A DNA stretch of 64,000 bases from contig NZ_JACDOH010000002.1 of NCBI RefSeq assembly GCF_017656155.1, positions 186,001 through 250,000 on the forward strand. The letters run 5' to 3'. The stretch's first letter is position 1, and each line of letters opens with the position of its first letter. The notes beneath the pieces were generated by a model. That model worked only from the letters and a program-made list of their open reading frames with translations. It was not told where the DNA came from and did no database searches. Shown piece by piece: positions 25,744 to 35,026 of the stretch. A program made the position numbers and the translations under genes. Source of the DNA: Thermosyntropha sp. Its GTDB lineage: Bacteria > Bacillota > Syntrophomonadia > Syntrophomonadales > Syntrophomonadaceae.

Positions 25744-26809
25744 ATATGACAAAAAGTATAATATAGAATATTCCCATTGTTAAAGCCCCCAAAGGCAACC
25801 CAATTTTTGCCCATTCAGTGCTGGTAATGCGCAGTTTGGAAGCAGATATGATATTTGGAATATTGCCAGGGATAAGCATTCCTCCGGAAATAATAAGTCC
25901 CATAAGAATCGCTTCTATTTGCATAGTAGTCATTTTAGGACTTATTTCGGCAGCAGTAAGTGTCGCATTATCAAGCACAGCCGAAACTGTATTTACCCAG
26001 TAGAGCAAGCGATAATCCAACTTTAAAATATAAAGATCTATAAGCGGTTGAAATCCTTCTCCCAAAAAGGTTAAAGCCATAACAAAAAGGTATACCTTTA
26101 ACGCTCTGATTATTATACCACGCCAGGTATCCTGTTCAATTTCTTCTTCAGAAAAAGACTCCTTATCAACTGTAACTGCCAATTCATCTGCAGTAGGAAC
26201 ATTCTTTTCTTTTTTTTGAGCCCGAGCGGCATAAGCTGCACCTAGCAACCCGAAAACTAGCACAGCAGGGATAATATATTTACCCAGCAGTTTTACCAGG
26301 TATAAAAATTCCTGATCAAGCTTTGCAATAGCTATAGTTGCCAGAGGTTCTCCTATTGGAGTTAAAGCAGCCCCTAAACCGATTGAAAAACAGGCAATTA
26401 CGCATATTATAATCTTATCTTTTCTGCCTAAAGGCAATTGGAATATAATTTCTACCAAAATTATGGATGCGATGATTGCTGTAATGATACTGGATAAGAA
26501 ACCTAGTATTGTTATCACCAAAAAAACTACTACTGACACGGAAATTTTTTCAAAAACCTTTTGCATGAAAGCTGTAAACTGTTCACGCAGGATGTGAAAA
26601 AGAGCACCAGCAATCAAAACAGCAGAGGCTATCATGATAGGATGTTCAAGAGCTGCAATGAGGAGTTCCTTATTCATAACTCCTGAAATGATGGCAGCCG
26701 CAACTCCCATGATAAAAAGAAAAATTTCAAGCTGTTCTTCCACTTGCTTAAAAACAAAAGGCAGCACCAGAACAAGTAGTAAAATAATTACAAGGCCTGT
26801 TACAACCAA
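25742..26809 (-). CDS. DUF1646-family membrane carrier
   Basis: 355 residues with about ten hydrophobic helices; it belongs to the DUF1646 family within the ion-transporter superfamily. Conserved-looking parts are GAALTPIGEPLATIAIAKL in the first half and NTVSAVLDNATLTAAEISP with GGMLIPGNIPNIISA in the second, an inverted-repeat layout as in dicarboxylate and sodium:proton carriers. A charged loop (about 215-240) separates the halves. The ion or substrate is unknown. Start TTG 26809 follows GGGGGAG. Confidence 0.8.
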   Translation of the reverse strand: MVVTGLVIILLLVLVLPFVFKQVEEQLEIFLFIMGVAAAIISGVMNKELLIAALEHPIMIASAVLIAGALFHILREQFTAFMQKVFEKISVSVVVFLVITILGFLSSIITAIIASIILVEIIFQLPLGRKDKIIICVIACFSIGLGAALTPIGEPLATIAIAKLDQEFLYLVKLLGKYIIPAVLVFGLLGAAYAARAQKKEKNVPTADELAVTVDKESFSEEEIEQDTWRGIIIRALKVYLFVMALTFLGEGFQPLIDLYILKLDYRLLYWVNTVSAVLDNATLTAAEISPKMTTMQIEAILMGLIISGGMLIPGNIPNIISASKLRITSTEWAKIGLPLGALTMGIFYIILFVI

Positions 26810-26964
26810 TGGAATCTCCCCCTTTATAAAAATATAACTAAAAATTATTTATAAAAAATTATCGCTTATTCTTCGACAATAATCAATAATAAATTATTGA
26901 TAAATCAAAATTTTATAACATTTTATAATTTTATATTACTTTATATATTTTTTGTAAAAAAAAT

Positions 26965-26992
26965 AAAAACGCACTACCAAAAGTGCGTTTTT
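26965..26992 (-). terminator. Intrinsic terminator of the rib operon
   Basis: 11-bp stem AAAAACGCACT / AGTGCGTTTTT with a 6-nt loop, 22 bp past the ribH stop, with A/T tracts on both sides. Confidence 0.85.
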
Positions 26993-27013
26993 AAACAATC
27001 TAGACATAAAACT

Positions 27014-27481
27014 TTACTCCCCTATTTGTTTTAGCAAATTAATCATTTCTATCGCAGTTACCGCTGCATCAGCACCTTTATTTCCCGCTTTTGTGCCAGC
27101 TCTTTCTATTGCCTGTTCGATTGTATCAGCTGTAATTACTCCATATATGATCGGCTTGCCGCTGGAGAGACTGGTCTGAGCAATGCCTTTAGTTACTTCA
27201 GCTGAAACATATTCAAAATGGGGAGTTGCACCTCGTATAACAGCTCCCAGACAGATAACTGCTTCATAATCCTTTGCCGCCATCTTCTGAGCTGCCAAAG
27301 GCATTTCAAAAGCTCCGGGAACCCAGGCAATTTCTATATTTTTCTCTTCTACTCCGTGCCTTTTTAACGCATCCAAACACCCGGAAAGCAACTTACTGGT
27401 TATGAATTCATTAAATCTTGATACAACAATGCCTATTCGCTGTCCCTGACCTAAAAGTTTGCCTTCATATACCTGCACCAT
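27014..27481 (-). CDS. ribH: 6,7-dimethyl-8-ribityllumazine synthase
   Basis: 155 residues. It condenses the pyrimidine from the RibD branch with dihydroxybutanone phosphate to lumazine, forming 60-mer or pentameric shells. Visible marks: [41 protein letters not shown] (catalytic His in the last), [15 protein letters not shown] and [14 protein letters not shown]. It is the last gene of the ribD-ribE-ribBA-ribH operon. The GGAGG lies 14 bases before ATG 27481, rather far; an in-frame ATA at 27487 has better spacing but would be a very rare start. Confidence 0.96.
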   Translation of the reverse strand: MVQVYEGKLLGQGQRIGIVVSRFNEFITSKLLSGCLDALKRHGVEEKNIEIAWVPGAFEMPLAAQKMAAKDYEAVICLGAVIRGATPHFEYVSAEVTKGIAQTSLSSGKPIIYGVITADTIEQAIERAGTKAGNKGADAAVTAIEMINLLKQIGE

Positions 27482-27511
27482 CGCTATTAATAATGCCTCC
27501 TTTGCTTTTAT

Positions 27512-28729
27512 TTAAAGATTGGAAAGCAAATGTCCCATCTTTTCTTTTTTAGTTTGTAAATATCTTCGATTTTCCTTTTTACTCTTTATTTCAATCGGTA
27601 CCCTTTCGACAACTTTCAAATTATATCCTTCCAAACCTTTTATTTTTTTTGGATTATTAGTCATAAGCCGCATCTTTCTAACCCCTAAATCACTTAAAAT
27701 CTGGGCTCCAATTCCATAATCGCGCAAATCAGCCGGGAAACCTAATTCTAGATTTGCTTCTACTGTATCTCTTCCCATATCCTGTAATTTATAAGCCCGT
27801 ATTTTATTTACAAGTCCAATACCTCTTCCTTCCTGCCGCATATAAAGCAATACCCCTTTGCCTTCCTCTTCAATCATGGTCAGAGCAGCTGCCAGCTGTT
27901 CTCCACAATCACATCTTTTAGAACCAAAAACATCTCCGGTTAAACATTCTGAATGTACCCGTACCAGTATAGGCTCATCTTCTTCCCACTCACCTTTAAC
28001 CAATGCAATATGCCCTTGTCCATCAAGCAAAGATTCATAAGCAACTGCAGTAAAATCCCCGTATATTGTAGGCAGATAGGTGCTTTCAACCCTTTTTATC
28101 AATTTTTCTCTTCGTCTTCTGTATTCAATCAGGTCGGCAATGGTAATTATCTTCAAATTATGTTTTTTGGCAAACTCCATAAGTTCAGGAACTCTGGCCA
28201 TAGTGCCATCTTCATTCATAACTTCGCATATAACCGTTGCTGGATATAAACCTGCCAACTTGGCTAAATCAATAGAGCCTTCAGTATGTCCTGCCCGCCG
28301 CAAAACTCCGCCTTCTTTATATCTTAAGGGGAAGATATGACCTGGTTTCCTGAAATCTTGAGGTTTGTTATTAGGATCAATAAGTGCCTTTACCGTAGCT
28401 GCCCGTTCATAGGCTGATATGCCGGTAGTAACTTTTTTATAATCTACTGAGACCGTAAAGGCTGTTTCATGATTGTCTGTATTTTTTGCTACCATAGGAT
28501 TTATGTCAAGTTCATCCAATCTCTCGCCTAACATAGGTACACAGATAAGTCCCCTTGCATGGGTAGCCATAAAATTTATAATTTCAGGAGTAACCTTCTC
28601 AGCCGCTACAACTACATCCCCTTCATTTTCTCTATCTTCATCATCTACTATAATCACCATTTTGCCCTGTTTAATATCTTCAATTGCTTCTTCGATGCGG
28701 TTAAACATATAGGTCACCTTTTCAGTCAT
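27512..28729 (-). CDS. ribBA: Bifunctional DHBP synthase / GTP cyclohydrolase II
   Basis: About 405 residues and two domains. RibB part (about 1-200): [38 protein letters not shown] and [10 protein letters not shown], which makes dihydroxybutanone phosphate from ribulose 5-phosphate. RibA part (about 205-400): zinc-binding [28 protein letters not shown] and NNPKKI, which opens GTP. Both starting branches of riboflavin synthesis are therefore in one protein. Start ATG 28729 follows AGGAGGGTG; the Met at 28765 would place unrelated residues first. Confidence 0.96.
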   Translation of the reverse strand: MTEKVTYMFNRIEEAIEDIKQGKMVIIVDDEDRENEGDVVVAAEKVTPEIINFMATHARGLICVPMLGERLDELDINPMVAKNTDNHETAFTVSVDYKKVTTGISAYERAATVKALIDPNNKPQDFRKPGHIFPLRYKEGGVLRRAGHTEGSIDLAKLAGLYPATVICEVMNEDGTMARVPELMEFAKKHNLKIITIADLIEYRRRREKLIKRVESTYLPTIYGDFTAVAYESLLDGQGHIALVKGEWEEDEPILVRVHSECLTGDVFGSKRCDCGEQLAAALTMIEEEGKGVLLYMRQEGRGIGLVNKIRAYKLQDMGRDTVEANLELGFPADLRDYGIGAQILSDLGVRKMRLMTNNPKKIKGLEGYNLKVVERVPIEIKSKKENRRYLQTKKEKMGHLLSNL

Positions 28730-28777
28730 TATATTCACCCTCCTATCAAAGCTTATATTCTTCATTACAGGAATGCT

Positions 28778-29431
28778 TTAAATAAATCCGTTTTCCGACA
28801 AAAAGTTAAGATCTAAGGTTTTCTTTACTTTCTCATCACGTCCCTCATAACGTAAGAGTTTTTCTACATATCTTCCTATAATATCACTCTCCAGATTTAC
28901 TTTATCACCTGCTTTTTTTAAGCCCAAAGTAGTCATTTGAGCCGTGTGAGGTATTAAAGAAACCGTAAAGCCATCATTAAATACATCAACTACTGTTAAA
29001 CTTATGCCATCAATTGCAATTGAACCTTTAGGAACCGTATATTTTAAAACATTGTCAGGTGCCTTTATGTAATAAATAAACGCTATATCTATTGCTTCCT
29101 TTTTTATTATCTCTCCTACTGCATCCACATGTCCTTGAACTAAATGACCTCCCAGCCTATCTCCTAACCTTAATGCCCGCTCCAAATTTACAAAATCGCC
29201 TGATTTTAAATATTTTAAATTAGTTTTTTCCACAGTTTCCGGCATAACATCAGCCGTGAAATAATCAACTACGAACTGGGTTACCGTAAGACAAACACCA
29301 TTTACAGCAATACTATCACCTGTTTTAACATCTTCTAAAACTTTGTGAGCCTTAACTGTAAGCTTGAACGATTGAGTTCCCGGCTGAATACGGCTTATAA
29401 CACCTAATTCTTCAACAATGCCTGTGAAAAT
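28778..29431 (-). CDS. ribE: Riboflavin synthase, alpha subunit
   Basis: About 217 residues, two similar lumazine-binding domains: the first with FTGIVEELG, TAxVxPETxxKTNL-type VMPETVEKTNLK and GHLVQGHVDAVG, the second beginning IDGISLTVVDV. It dismutates two lumazines to riboflavin. Family members start MFTGIVEE. Here the codon before FTG is ATT at 29431, eight bases after GGTGG; the GTG codons at 29443 and 29440 lie within that ribosome binding site. I favour AUU initiation; otherwise the gene starts at 29443. It overlaps the ribD end by 7 bp only if the GTG is used. Confidence 0.92.
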   Translation of the reverse strand: MFTGIVEELGVISRIQPGTQSFKLTVKAHKVLEDVKTGDSIAVNGVCLTVTQFVVDYFTADVMPETVEKTNLKYLKSGDFVNLERALRLGDRLGGHLVQGHVDAVGEIIKKEAIDIAFIYYIKAPDNVLKYTVPKGSIAIDGISLTVVDVFNDGFTVSLIPHTAQMTTLGLKKAGDKVNLESDIIGRYVEKLLRYEGRDEKVKKTLDLNFLSENGFI

Positions 29432-29436
29432 CTTTA

Positions 29437-30537
29437 TCACCACCCAGTATAAGCTGTAATCAAAATGTCATCTCCCATTGGCGTAAATTCCGGTGATTTG
29501 AGTATATATGCATCCTGCATAAACTCTTTTCCTTTCCCTTCTACCGGAGTTATTCCTTTCCCACCTACTATTTTAGGAGCAATAAAACAGTAAATTTTAT
29601 CTACCAATTTCTGTTCCATAAGAGACGAATTGAGCTTAGAACCACCTTCTACCAAAATGCTGCATATATCTTGCTTAAGCAATTCCTTAAATGCCTGCCG
29701 CAAATCTAAATTATCGCTCTCACCTCCAACTTTTAAAATATCTATTCCTTTTTCCCGTAATAGATGGCATTTTTGTTCATCGACCGATAAAGAAGTTAAA
29801 ACAATAGTTTTCTGTTTATGAGCAGTTTTAACAATATTGCTTTCAAGAGGAATTTCTAAACCTCCATCAACAATTATTCTCACCGGATCACGCTTTTCTC
29901 CTTCTAAACGACAATTAAGCATGGGATTATCTTTCAAGACCGTATTAATGCCTACCATAACAGCATCATAAATATTTCTCAGTTTATGTACATAATTTCG
30001 TGAAAATTCCGAGCTTATCCATCTTGAATCACCAGTGAAAGTAGCAATTTTGCCGTCTAAAGTCATGGCATATTTTAAACTTACAAAAGGCATCCCAGTA
30101 GTTATATGTTTAAAAAAGACTTCATTTTGCTTTTTAGCTTCGCTTTCCAAAACTCCAACTACTGTCTCTATGCCAGCTTCTTCAAGTATTTTAATTCCTC
30201 TGCCTGCCACCTTAGGATTAGGATCAAGAGTAGCAACAACTACTTTATGTATGCCTGCTTTTATCAGCGCATAAGCACATGGAGGAGTTCTTCCATGATG
30301 GCTGCATGGTTCTAAAGTTACATACATAGTTGCTCCCTTAGCTAAATTTTCTGCCTGATTTAAAGCATGTATCTCGGCATGAGGGGTCCCAGCTTTATGA
30401 TGATATCCTTCACCCACAATCTTGCCATCTTTAACGATTACTGCACCTACAACCGGATTAGGACTGGTTCTTCCCAAAGCTTTAGAAGCTAAATCTAACG
30501 CCCTTTTCATAAATAAAACATCGTTTTCTACTGCCAA
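29437..30537 (-). CDS. ribD: Bifunctional pyrimidine deaminase / reductase
   Basis: 366 residues. The N-terminal deaminase has the zinc site HAEIHAL and PCSHHGRTPPC, plus GRTSPNPVVGAV. The C-terminal reductase (about 145-366) has SLKYAMTLDGKIAT, SRWISS and LVEGGSKLNSSL. It converts the RibA product in two steps. Start TTG 30537 follows GAAGGG. It is the first gene of the operon, directly downstream of the FMN riboswitch and its terminator. Confidence 0.96.
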   Translation of the reverse strand: MAVENDVLFMKRALDLASKALGRTSPNPVVGAVIVKDGKIVGEGYHHKAGTPHAEIHALNQAENLAKGATMYVTLEPCSHHGRTPPCAYALIKAGIHKVVVATLDPNPKVAGRGIKILEEAGIETVVGVLESEAKKQNEVFFKHITTGMPFVSLKYAMTLDGKIATFTGDSRWISSEFSRNYVHKLRNIYDAVMVGINTVLKDNPMLNCRLEGEKRDPVRIIVDGGLEIPLESNIVKTAHKQKTIVLTSLSVDEQKCHLLREKGIDILKVGGESDNLDLRQAFKELLKQDICSILVEGGSKLNSSLMEQKLVDKIYCFIAPKIVGGKGITPVEGKGKEFMQDAYILKSPEFTPMGDDILITAYTGW

Positions 30538-30583
30538 ATTATATCTTTCCCTTCTTTAAAAAATTTATCTGGCTTAAGAAGAT

Positions 30584-30609
30584 ATAAAAAAAACCCGAAT
30601 ATTCGGGTT
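30584..30609 (-). terminator. FMN-riboswitch-controlled terminator
   Basis: Palindrome AACCCGAAT/ATTCGGGTT followed on the minus strand by a run of eight Ts. It lies between the FMN riboswitch and ribD, the normal place for its expression platform. The 313-bp gap 30538-30850 holds this terminator, the riboswitch and the promoter. Confidence 0.88.
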
Positions 30610-30645
30610 AAAAGGCAGAAAGAAATAATGGCATAACATACCATC

Positions 30646-30760
30646 CCTTCTTCTCCCATCCAGACTTTCACTGTCGGCTCCGGAATTTCACCGGATCATG
30701 CCTTAAAAGGCTCGCGGGCTTTACCGCCGGTAGGGAATTCCACCCGTCCCCGAAGAAAGG
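30646..30760 (-). promoter_or_regulatory. FMN riboswitch (RFN element)
   Basis: On the minus strand the RFN blocks appear in order: CTTCGGGG, CGGGTGGAATTCCCTACCGG, CGGT..AGCCCGCGAGCC, GATCCGGTGAAATTCCGG, AGCCGACAGTGAAAGTCTGG and ATGGGAGAAG closing the outer stem. FMN binding should favour the downstream terminator and shut off the rib operon. Confidence 0.97.
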
Positions 30761-30783
30761 TTTATCGATATTCTGTTTACTTA

Positions 30784-30812
30784 ATATTAGCATCACCTAT
30801 TCATATGGTCAA
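30784..30812 (-). promoter_or_regulatory. Sigma-A-type promoter of the rib operon
   Basis: TTGACC (30812-30807), 17-bp spacer and TAATAT (30789-30784) on the minus strand, about 20 bases before the RFN element. Confidence 0.7.
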
Positions 30813-30850
30813 GTTATCTATATTAATCTTAAAAATCCCGTCCAAAAGTC

Positions 30851-31495
30851 TTATAGTTTTAAGCTTTTTATGGCTTCTTTTACATTAGGTGAATTAAAAA
30901 TATAAGAGCCTGCTACTAGGACATCAGCTCCAGCCTCTACCACCCTGCGACCGGTTTCGGCATTTATTCCTCCATCAACCTGAACATGGATTCCTAAATG
31001 TTTGTTTTTAATCATTTTCTTTATGCTTTTTATTTTTTCTTCTGCCCCTGGAATAAACTTTTGTCCGCCAAAACCAGGATTTACACTCATTATTAAAACC
31101 AGATCCACTTCAGAAATTATATCAGCAAGTAATGAAACCGAAGTAGCCGGATTTACTGCTACCCCAACCTTTTTCCCATATCCCTTGATCATACTGACTA
31201 CCCGATGTAGATGAATACATGCTTCCTGATGAACAGTTATTAAATCTGCACCGGCATCAACAAAAGCAGGAATTAATTCTTCCGGTCTTTCAATCATAAG
31301 ATGCACATCAAAAAAAAGCGAGCTTTTCTTTCTAATATCAGCAACCACCTGAGGTCCTATCGTTAAATTAGGAACAAAATGTCCATCCATTATATCAATA
31401 TGCAGCCAATCTGCTCCTGCTTTTTCAACCTTGTGTATTTCCTCTCCCAAACTAGCAAAATCAGCTGATAAAATTGAAGGAGCAACTAATACCAA
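30851..31495 (-). CDS. rpe: Ribulose-phosphate 3-epimerase
   Basis: About 215 residues, a TIM-barrel metal epimerase of the pentose phosphate pathway. Motifs: APSILSADFASLG, DWLHIDIMDGHFVPNLTIGP (metal His and Asp), FDVHLMIERPE, MSVNPGFGGQKFI, and VDGGINAETG with AGADVLVAGSYIF. I start at TTG 31495, one base after the rsgA stop and eight bases after GAGAGGTG; the Met at 31513 lies inside rsgA and before that site. It is translationally coupled to rsgA. Confidence 0.95.
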   Translation of the reverse strand: MVLVAPSILSADFASLGEEIHKVEKAGADWLHIDIMDGHFVPNLTIGPQVVADIRKKSSLFFDVHLMIERPEELIPAFVDAGADLITVHQEACIHLHRVVSMIKGYGKKVGVAVNPATSVSLLADIISEVDLVLIMSVNPGFGGQKFIPGAEEKIKSIKKMIKNKHLGIHVQVDGGINAETGRRVVEAGADVLVAGSYIFNSPNVKEAIKSLKL

Positions 31496-31496
31496 T

Positions 31497-32375
31497 CTAA
31501 TAACACCTCTCATTCTTTGCTACTTCTTCCAACATAGTTAAATAGTTTTTATATCGAAATTCAGCAATGGCTCCCTGCTTTACCGCTTCCTTTACTCCAC
31601 ATTCTTTTTCTTTCCAGTGTAAGCAATTCGGAAATCTGCACTCTTCTGCAAAATCTGCAAAATCCGGAAAATATCTGGGAAATTCATTTTTAGTTATATC
31701 AGGCATATTCAAAACACTAAAACCGGGAGTATCAGCAATAAATCCTCCCGAACTTAAAGGATAAAGCTCTACATGTCTGGTAGTATGCCTTCCTCTGCCA
31801 ATTTTGCTGCTGACCTCTCCAGTTTTAGCTTCCACCCCATCGGTGATAAGATTTAAAAGGCTCGATTTGCCTCCCCCTGAAGGTCCAGCAAATACTGCAA
31901 TCTCTCCTTTTATTATCTCTTTTAATTCCTGTATGCCTGTATTTTTTATTACTGAAGTTTCTAAAAAATTAAAACCCGCATAAGGGTAATAATTTTTAAT
32001 CAGGACAGCCTTTGGATCCGGGGCAAGATCGTTTTTATTAAGTATTATATAAGGTTTAATGCCGTTATAACAAGCCAAGAAAAGAATCCGGTCTAAAAGA
32101 TTCAAACTCGGGGCAGGTTTGTTATTGCACATCACAATTAAAACCAGGCTTACATTAGCTATTTTAGGTCTTATAAGTTCATTTCTCCTTGGAAATACTT
32201 TTTCAATAATACCTCTATCATCATCTAAAACGGAAATGGCCACTTTATCCCCTGTTAAAACCTGTTCTTTTATTTTCCCTCTCAGCTTACATTCATAAAT
32301 TTTCGCATCCTGCTGTACATAATAAAAACCGCTGTATTTTTTTAATATTACCCCTTCTCTTTCAGACCTGTTCAT
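31497..32375 (-). CDS. rsgA: Ribosome small subunit-dependent GTPase A
   Basis: 292 residues. It has an N-terminal OB fold, then a circularly permuted GTPase with G4 (LNKND), G5-like region, G1 (FAGPSGGGKSSLLN) and G3 (IADTPGFS) in that order, then a zinc knuckle CRFPNCLHWKEKECG. It assists late 30S maturation. The ATG follows GGAGGGGA. It lies in a row with prkC and stp upstream and rpe downstream, an arrangement common in Firmicutes. Confidence 0.96.
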   Translation of the reverse strand: MNRSEREGVILKKYSGFYYVQQDAKIYECKLRGKIKEQVLTGDKVAISVLDDDRGIIEKVFPRRNELIRPKIANVSLVLIVMCNNKPAPSLNLLDRILFLACYNGIKPYIILNKNDLAPDPKAVLIKNYYPYAGFNFLETSVIKNTGIQELKEIIKGEIAVFAGPSGGGKSSLLNLITDGVEAKTGEVSSKIGRGRHTTRHVELYPLSSGGFIADTPGFSVLNMPDITKNEFPRYFPDFADFAEECRFPNCLHWKEKECGVKEAVKQGAIAEFRYKNYLTMLEEVAKNERCY

Positions 32376-32405
32376 AAATCCCCTCCAAAAATATACAATT
32401 AACTT

Positions 32406-34253
32406 TCAGTTAAGGTCATATGCTCTGTAATGTTTCCCATTAAGATAAACATCAGCTTTTCCAATTCCGAAATAACTAACACCTATAAATATAGTTTCAC
32501 CTGCCTGATGCAATTGGTTATATACTTCCCTCTTGCCCTTGGCATCATTTACTTCTATAACTACCCTGTAATAGTCCTGATCAAGAGGCAGATTGATTTC
32601 AAGAGCCTTTGTCTGAGCAGATGGCCCCGGACCTTTACTTACAGTTAAGGTTATACTGCTTCCTTTCTCTACCATAACCCCAGGTTCTGTATCCTGGCCT
32701 ATTACCTGGTCAGTAAAATACTGGTCACTTTCCTCCTCTACAACATTATTCAATAACAAACCTATATCTTCCAGCTTTTTCTTAGCATCATTAAAATTAA
32801 GCCCTACTAAATTAGGCATTTTAACTCTTTCAGGGGGTTGCCCTTTGCTTACCAAAACATCAACCTTGCTTCCTTCTTCTATCCTGGTTCCGCTTTTTGG
32901 ACTTTGAGAAATAATAATTCCCTCGGAATATTTAGTATCATACTCTTCTTCTACTTTTCCCAACTTCAAGTTAGCATTAGCCAACTTTATTTTAGCATCA
33001 GCTAATGACACCCCCACCAGAATAGGCACTTTAGCCACTGCAGTTCCCTTACTTAAAACTACTTCTATTTCACGCCCTTTTTTTACTTTCATACCGGATG
33101 GAGGATTCTGGGAAACAACCTTGCCAGGTTCCAGATCACTATTTACATCCTCGCTGAGAACAACCATTTTTAAACCCAGCTCATCCAGTTTTTCCTTGGC
33201 ATCTTTACTGTCCATCCCTACAATATTAGGAACTTCAACCTCCTGTCCAAATAAACCATCACCTAAAACATAAAAAATGCCTGATAGTAAACCAATTACG
33301 GCTGCAATAATTAAAATTACCGCCTGTGGGCGCATTCTTCGCTTTTTCATGGATCCGTATTCTATCCCTTCATTAGAAATGGGAGGTATTATAATAGTAT
33401 CATCGTAATCGTTGCTTAAAACATAATTTGTTTTTCTTCCTTGATAAAAGCTGATTAGAGCATTGCGCATCTCTTCAGCAGTAGAAAAACGATAAGCAGG
33501 TATTTTAGCCATAGCTTTTAAGACTATTTCTTGAAGCTCCATAGGTATAATTTGAGTCATTTTTTCCGGGAAAGACGGTTCATCATGTATATGCCTTAAA
33601 GCTACGGTTATTGGACTTTCTGCATCAAACGGCACTTTGCCGGTAAGCATTTCATAAAGCACGCATCCTAAAGAATATATATCAGTTTTGCGGGAAACAG
33701 GTTCCCCTTTAGCCTGTTCTGGAGATATATACTGTACTGATCCCAATACATTCCCACCAAAGGTTATAGTTTTTTTACTGACAGCCTGTGCAATACCAAA
33801 GTCAGCTACCTTAACTAAACCGTTCGATGTAACCAAAATATTGTGAGGTTTTATATCTTTATGAATAATACCCCTTTCATGGGCATGATGTATTCCATCA
33901 CATACCATTATGGTAATATCAACTGCTTTTTTTATATCCAAAGGGGCTTCACGATCAATAATTTCTTTTAGGGTACAGCCCTCTACAAACTCCAAAACTA
34001 TATAATATATATCTTTATCCTGTCCTACATCATATATGTTGACAATATTGGGATGAGACAATTTGGCAGCAGCCTGCGCTTCAGTTCTAAATTTATTTAC
34101 AAAACTTATATCCTTCGAAAACTCCTCTTTCAATATTTTTACAGCTACTATCCGTCCCAAAACCCGGTCGCGGGCTTTATAAACAACTGCCATTCCGCCC
34201 TCACCGGTTTTTTCTAAAAGCTCATATCTTTCACCCAGAACTGTTCCTACCAA
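32406..34253 (-). CDS. prkC: PASTA-domain Ser/Thr protein kinase (PrkC/PknB type)
   Basis: 615 residues. Cytoplasmic Hanks-type kinase (about 1-270): glycine loop GEGGMAVVY, VAVKILK, catalytic loop HKDIKPHNIL (Lys replaces the usual Arg of HRD), DFGIAQ and SPEQAKG. A single membrane helix (AVILIIAAVIGLLSGIFYVL) leads to three extracellular PASTA repeats (each with a V-P-x-h-V-G start and ending in V-S-K-G), which bind peptidoglycan fragments, and a C-terminal extension of about 70 residues. It signals cell-wall state, growth or germination. Start TTG 34253 follows GGGAGG. It is paired with the phosphatase gene upstream. Confidence 0.95.
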   Translation of the reverse strand: MVGTVLGERYELLEKTGEGGMAVVYKARDRVLGRIVAVKILKEEFSKDISFVNKFRTEAQAAAKLSHPNIVNIYDVGQDKDIYYIVLEFVEGCTLKEIIDREAPLDIKKAVDITIMVCDGIHHAHERGIIHKDIKPHNILVTSNGLVKVADFGIAQAVSKKTITFGGNVLGSVQYISPEQAKGEPVSRKTDIYSLGCVLYEMLTGKVPFDAESPITVALRHIHDEPSFPEKMTQIIPMELQEIVLKAMAKIPAYRFSTAEEMRNALISFYQGRKTNYVLSNDYDDTIIIPPISNEGIEYGSMKKRRMRPQAVILIIAAVIGLLSGIFYVLGDGLFGQEVEVPNIVGMDSKDAKEKLDELGLKMVVLSEDVNSDLEPGKVVSQNPPSGMKVKKGREIEVVLSKGTAVAKVPILVGVSLADAKIKLANANLKLGKVEEEYDTKYSEGIIISQSPKSGTRIEEGSKVDVLVSKGQPPERVKMPNLVGLNFNDAKKKLEDIGLLLNNVVEEESDQYFTDQVIGQDTEPGVMVEKGSSITLTVSKGPGPSAQTKALEINLPLDQDYYRVVIEVNDAKGKREVYNQLHQAGETIFIGVSYFGIGKADVYLNGKHYRAYDLN

Positions 34254-34270
34254 AATATTTTACCTCCCAA

Positions 34271-34984
34271 TTATATCTGTATCAAAATCAAGGTAATATT
34301 ATCATATCCACCATTCTCAAGGGCTTTATTCAAAAGTTCTCGGGCAGTTTTTTCAATACAGTTATCTGCTGAGGTAATAATTATAGCCAGTATTTCCTCA
34401 TCTTTAAGCATATTACTTAAGCCATCAGTACAAATAAGTATAATATCATTACATGATATCTCTTCAGTATAATGATCAACTTCAATTTCCTCAGAAATTC
34501 CCAAAGCTCTGGTCAATATATGGCTGAACAATGTATTTGATGATTCCCCATCCTTAAAAAGTCCATCAGCTATCATTTGTTCAGCTAAAGTATGATCTCT
34601 TGTAATCTGTTTTATTTCATTATTTCTGATAATATAAAGCCTGCTATCTCCTACATGCCAAATATGCAGCTTGTTCTGGTCAATCACACAGGCGGTAATA
34701 GTAGTTCCCATTTCATAACATTCCGGATCATTCTGTCCTATCTCCCAGATTCGGCTATTAGCTTTTTTTATTATCTGGTCTATAAGATCTATAATCTGTT
34801 TGGTATCTAAATTTTCAGTTTCATCAGCTATTATTTGTACAGCCAAATTGGAAGCTATATGACCGCCTTTATGACCACCCATACCATCACATACCACAAA
34901 TAAGCCTTGGGACTCTTTAATAAGATAATTATCTTCATTCCGATGTCTCACTAGTCCCTGATCAGAAATACCTACACTTTTCAT
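34271..34984 (-). CDS. stp: PP2C-family protein phosphatase (Stp1/PrpC type)
   Basis: 237 residues. Conserved metal-binding PP2C motifs: SDQGLVRHRNEDNY, VVCDGMGGHKGG, TTITACVI, WHVGDSRLY, ITRDHTL, CTDGLSNML and GGYDNITLIL. It removes phosphate from targets of the neighbouring PrkC kinase. It begins with ATG after AGAGGTGAAGT and ends 18 bp before prkC. Confidence 0.95.
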   Translation of the reverse strand: MKSVGISDQGLVRHRNEDNYLIKESQGLFVVCDGMGGHKGGHIASNLAVQIIADETENLDTKQIIDLIDQIIKKANSRIWEIGQNDPECYEMGTTITACVIDQNKLHIWHVGDSRLYIIRNNEIKQITRDHTLAEQMIADGLFKDGESSNTLFSHILTRALGISEEIEVDHYTEEISCNDIILICTDGLSNMLKDEEILAIIITSADNCIEKTARELLNKALENGGYDNITLILIQI

Positions 34985-35026
34985 ACTTCACCTCTGTCCC
35001 TGCAGGCAAGCGCCAAACTGCATATT

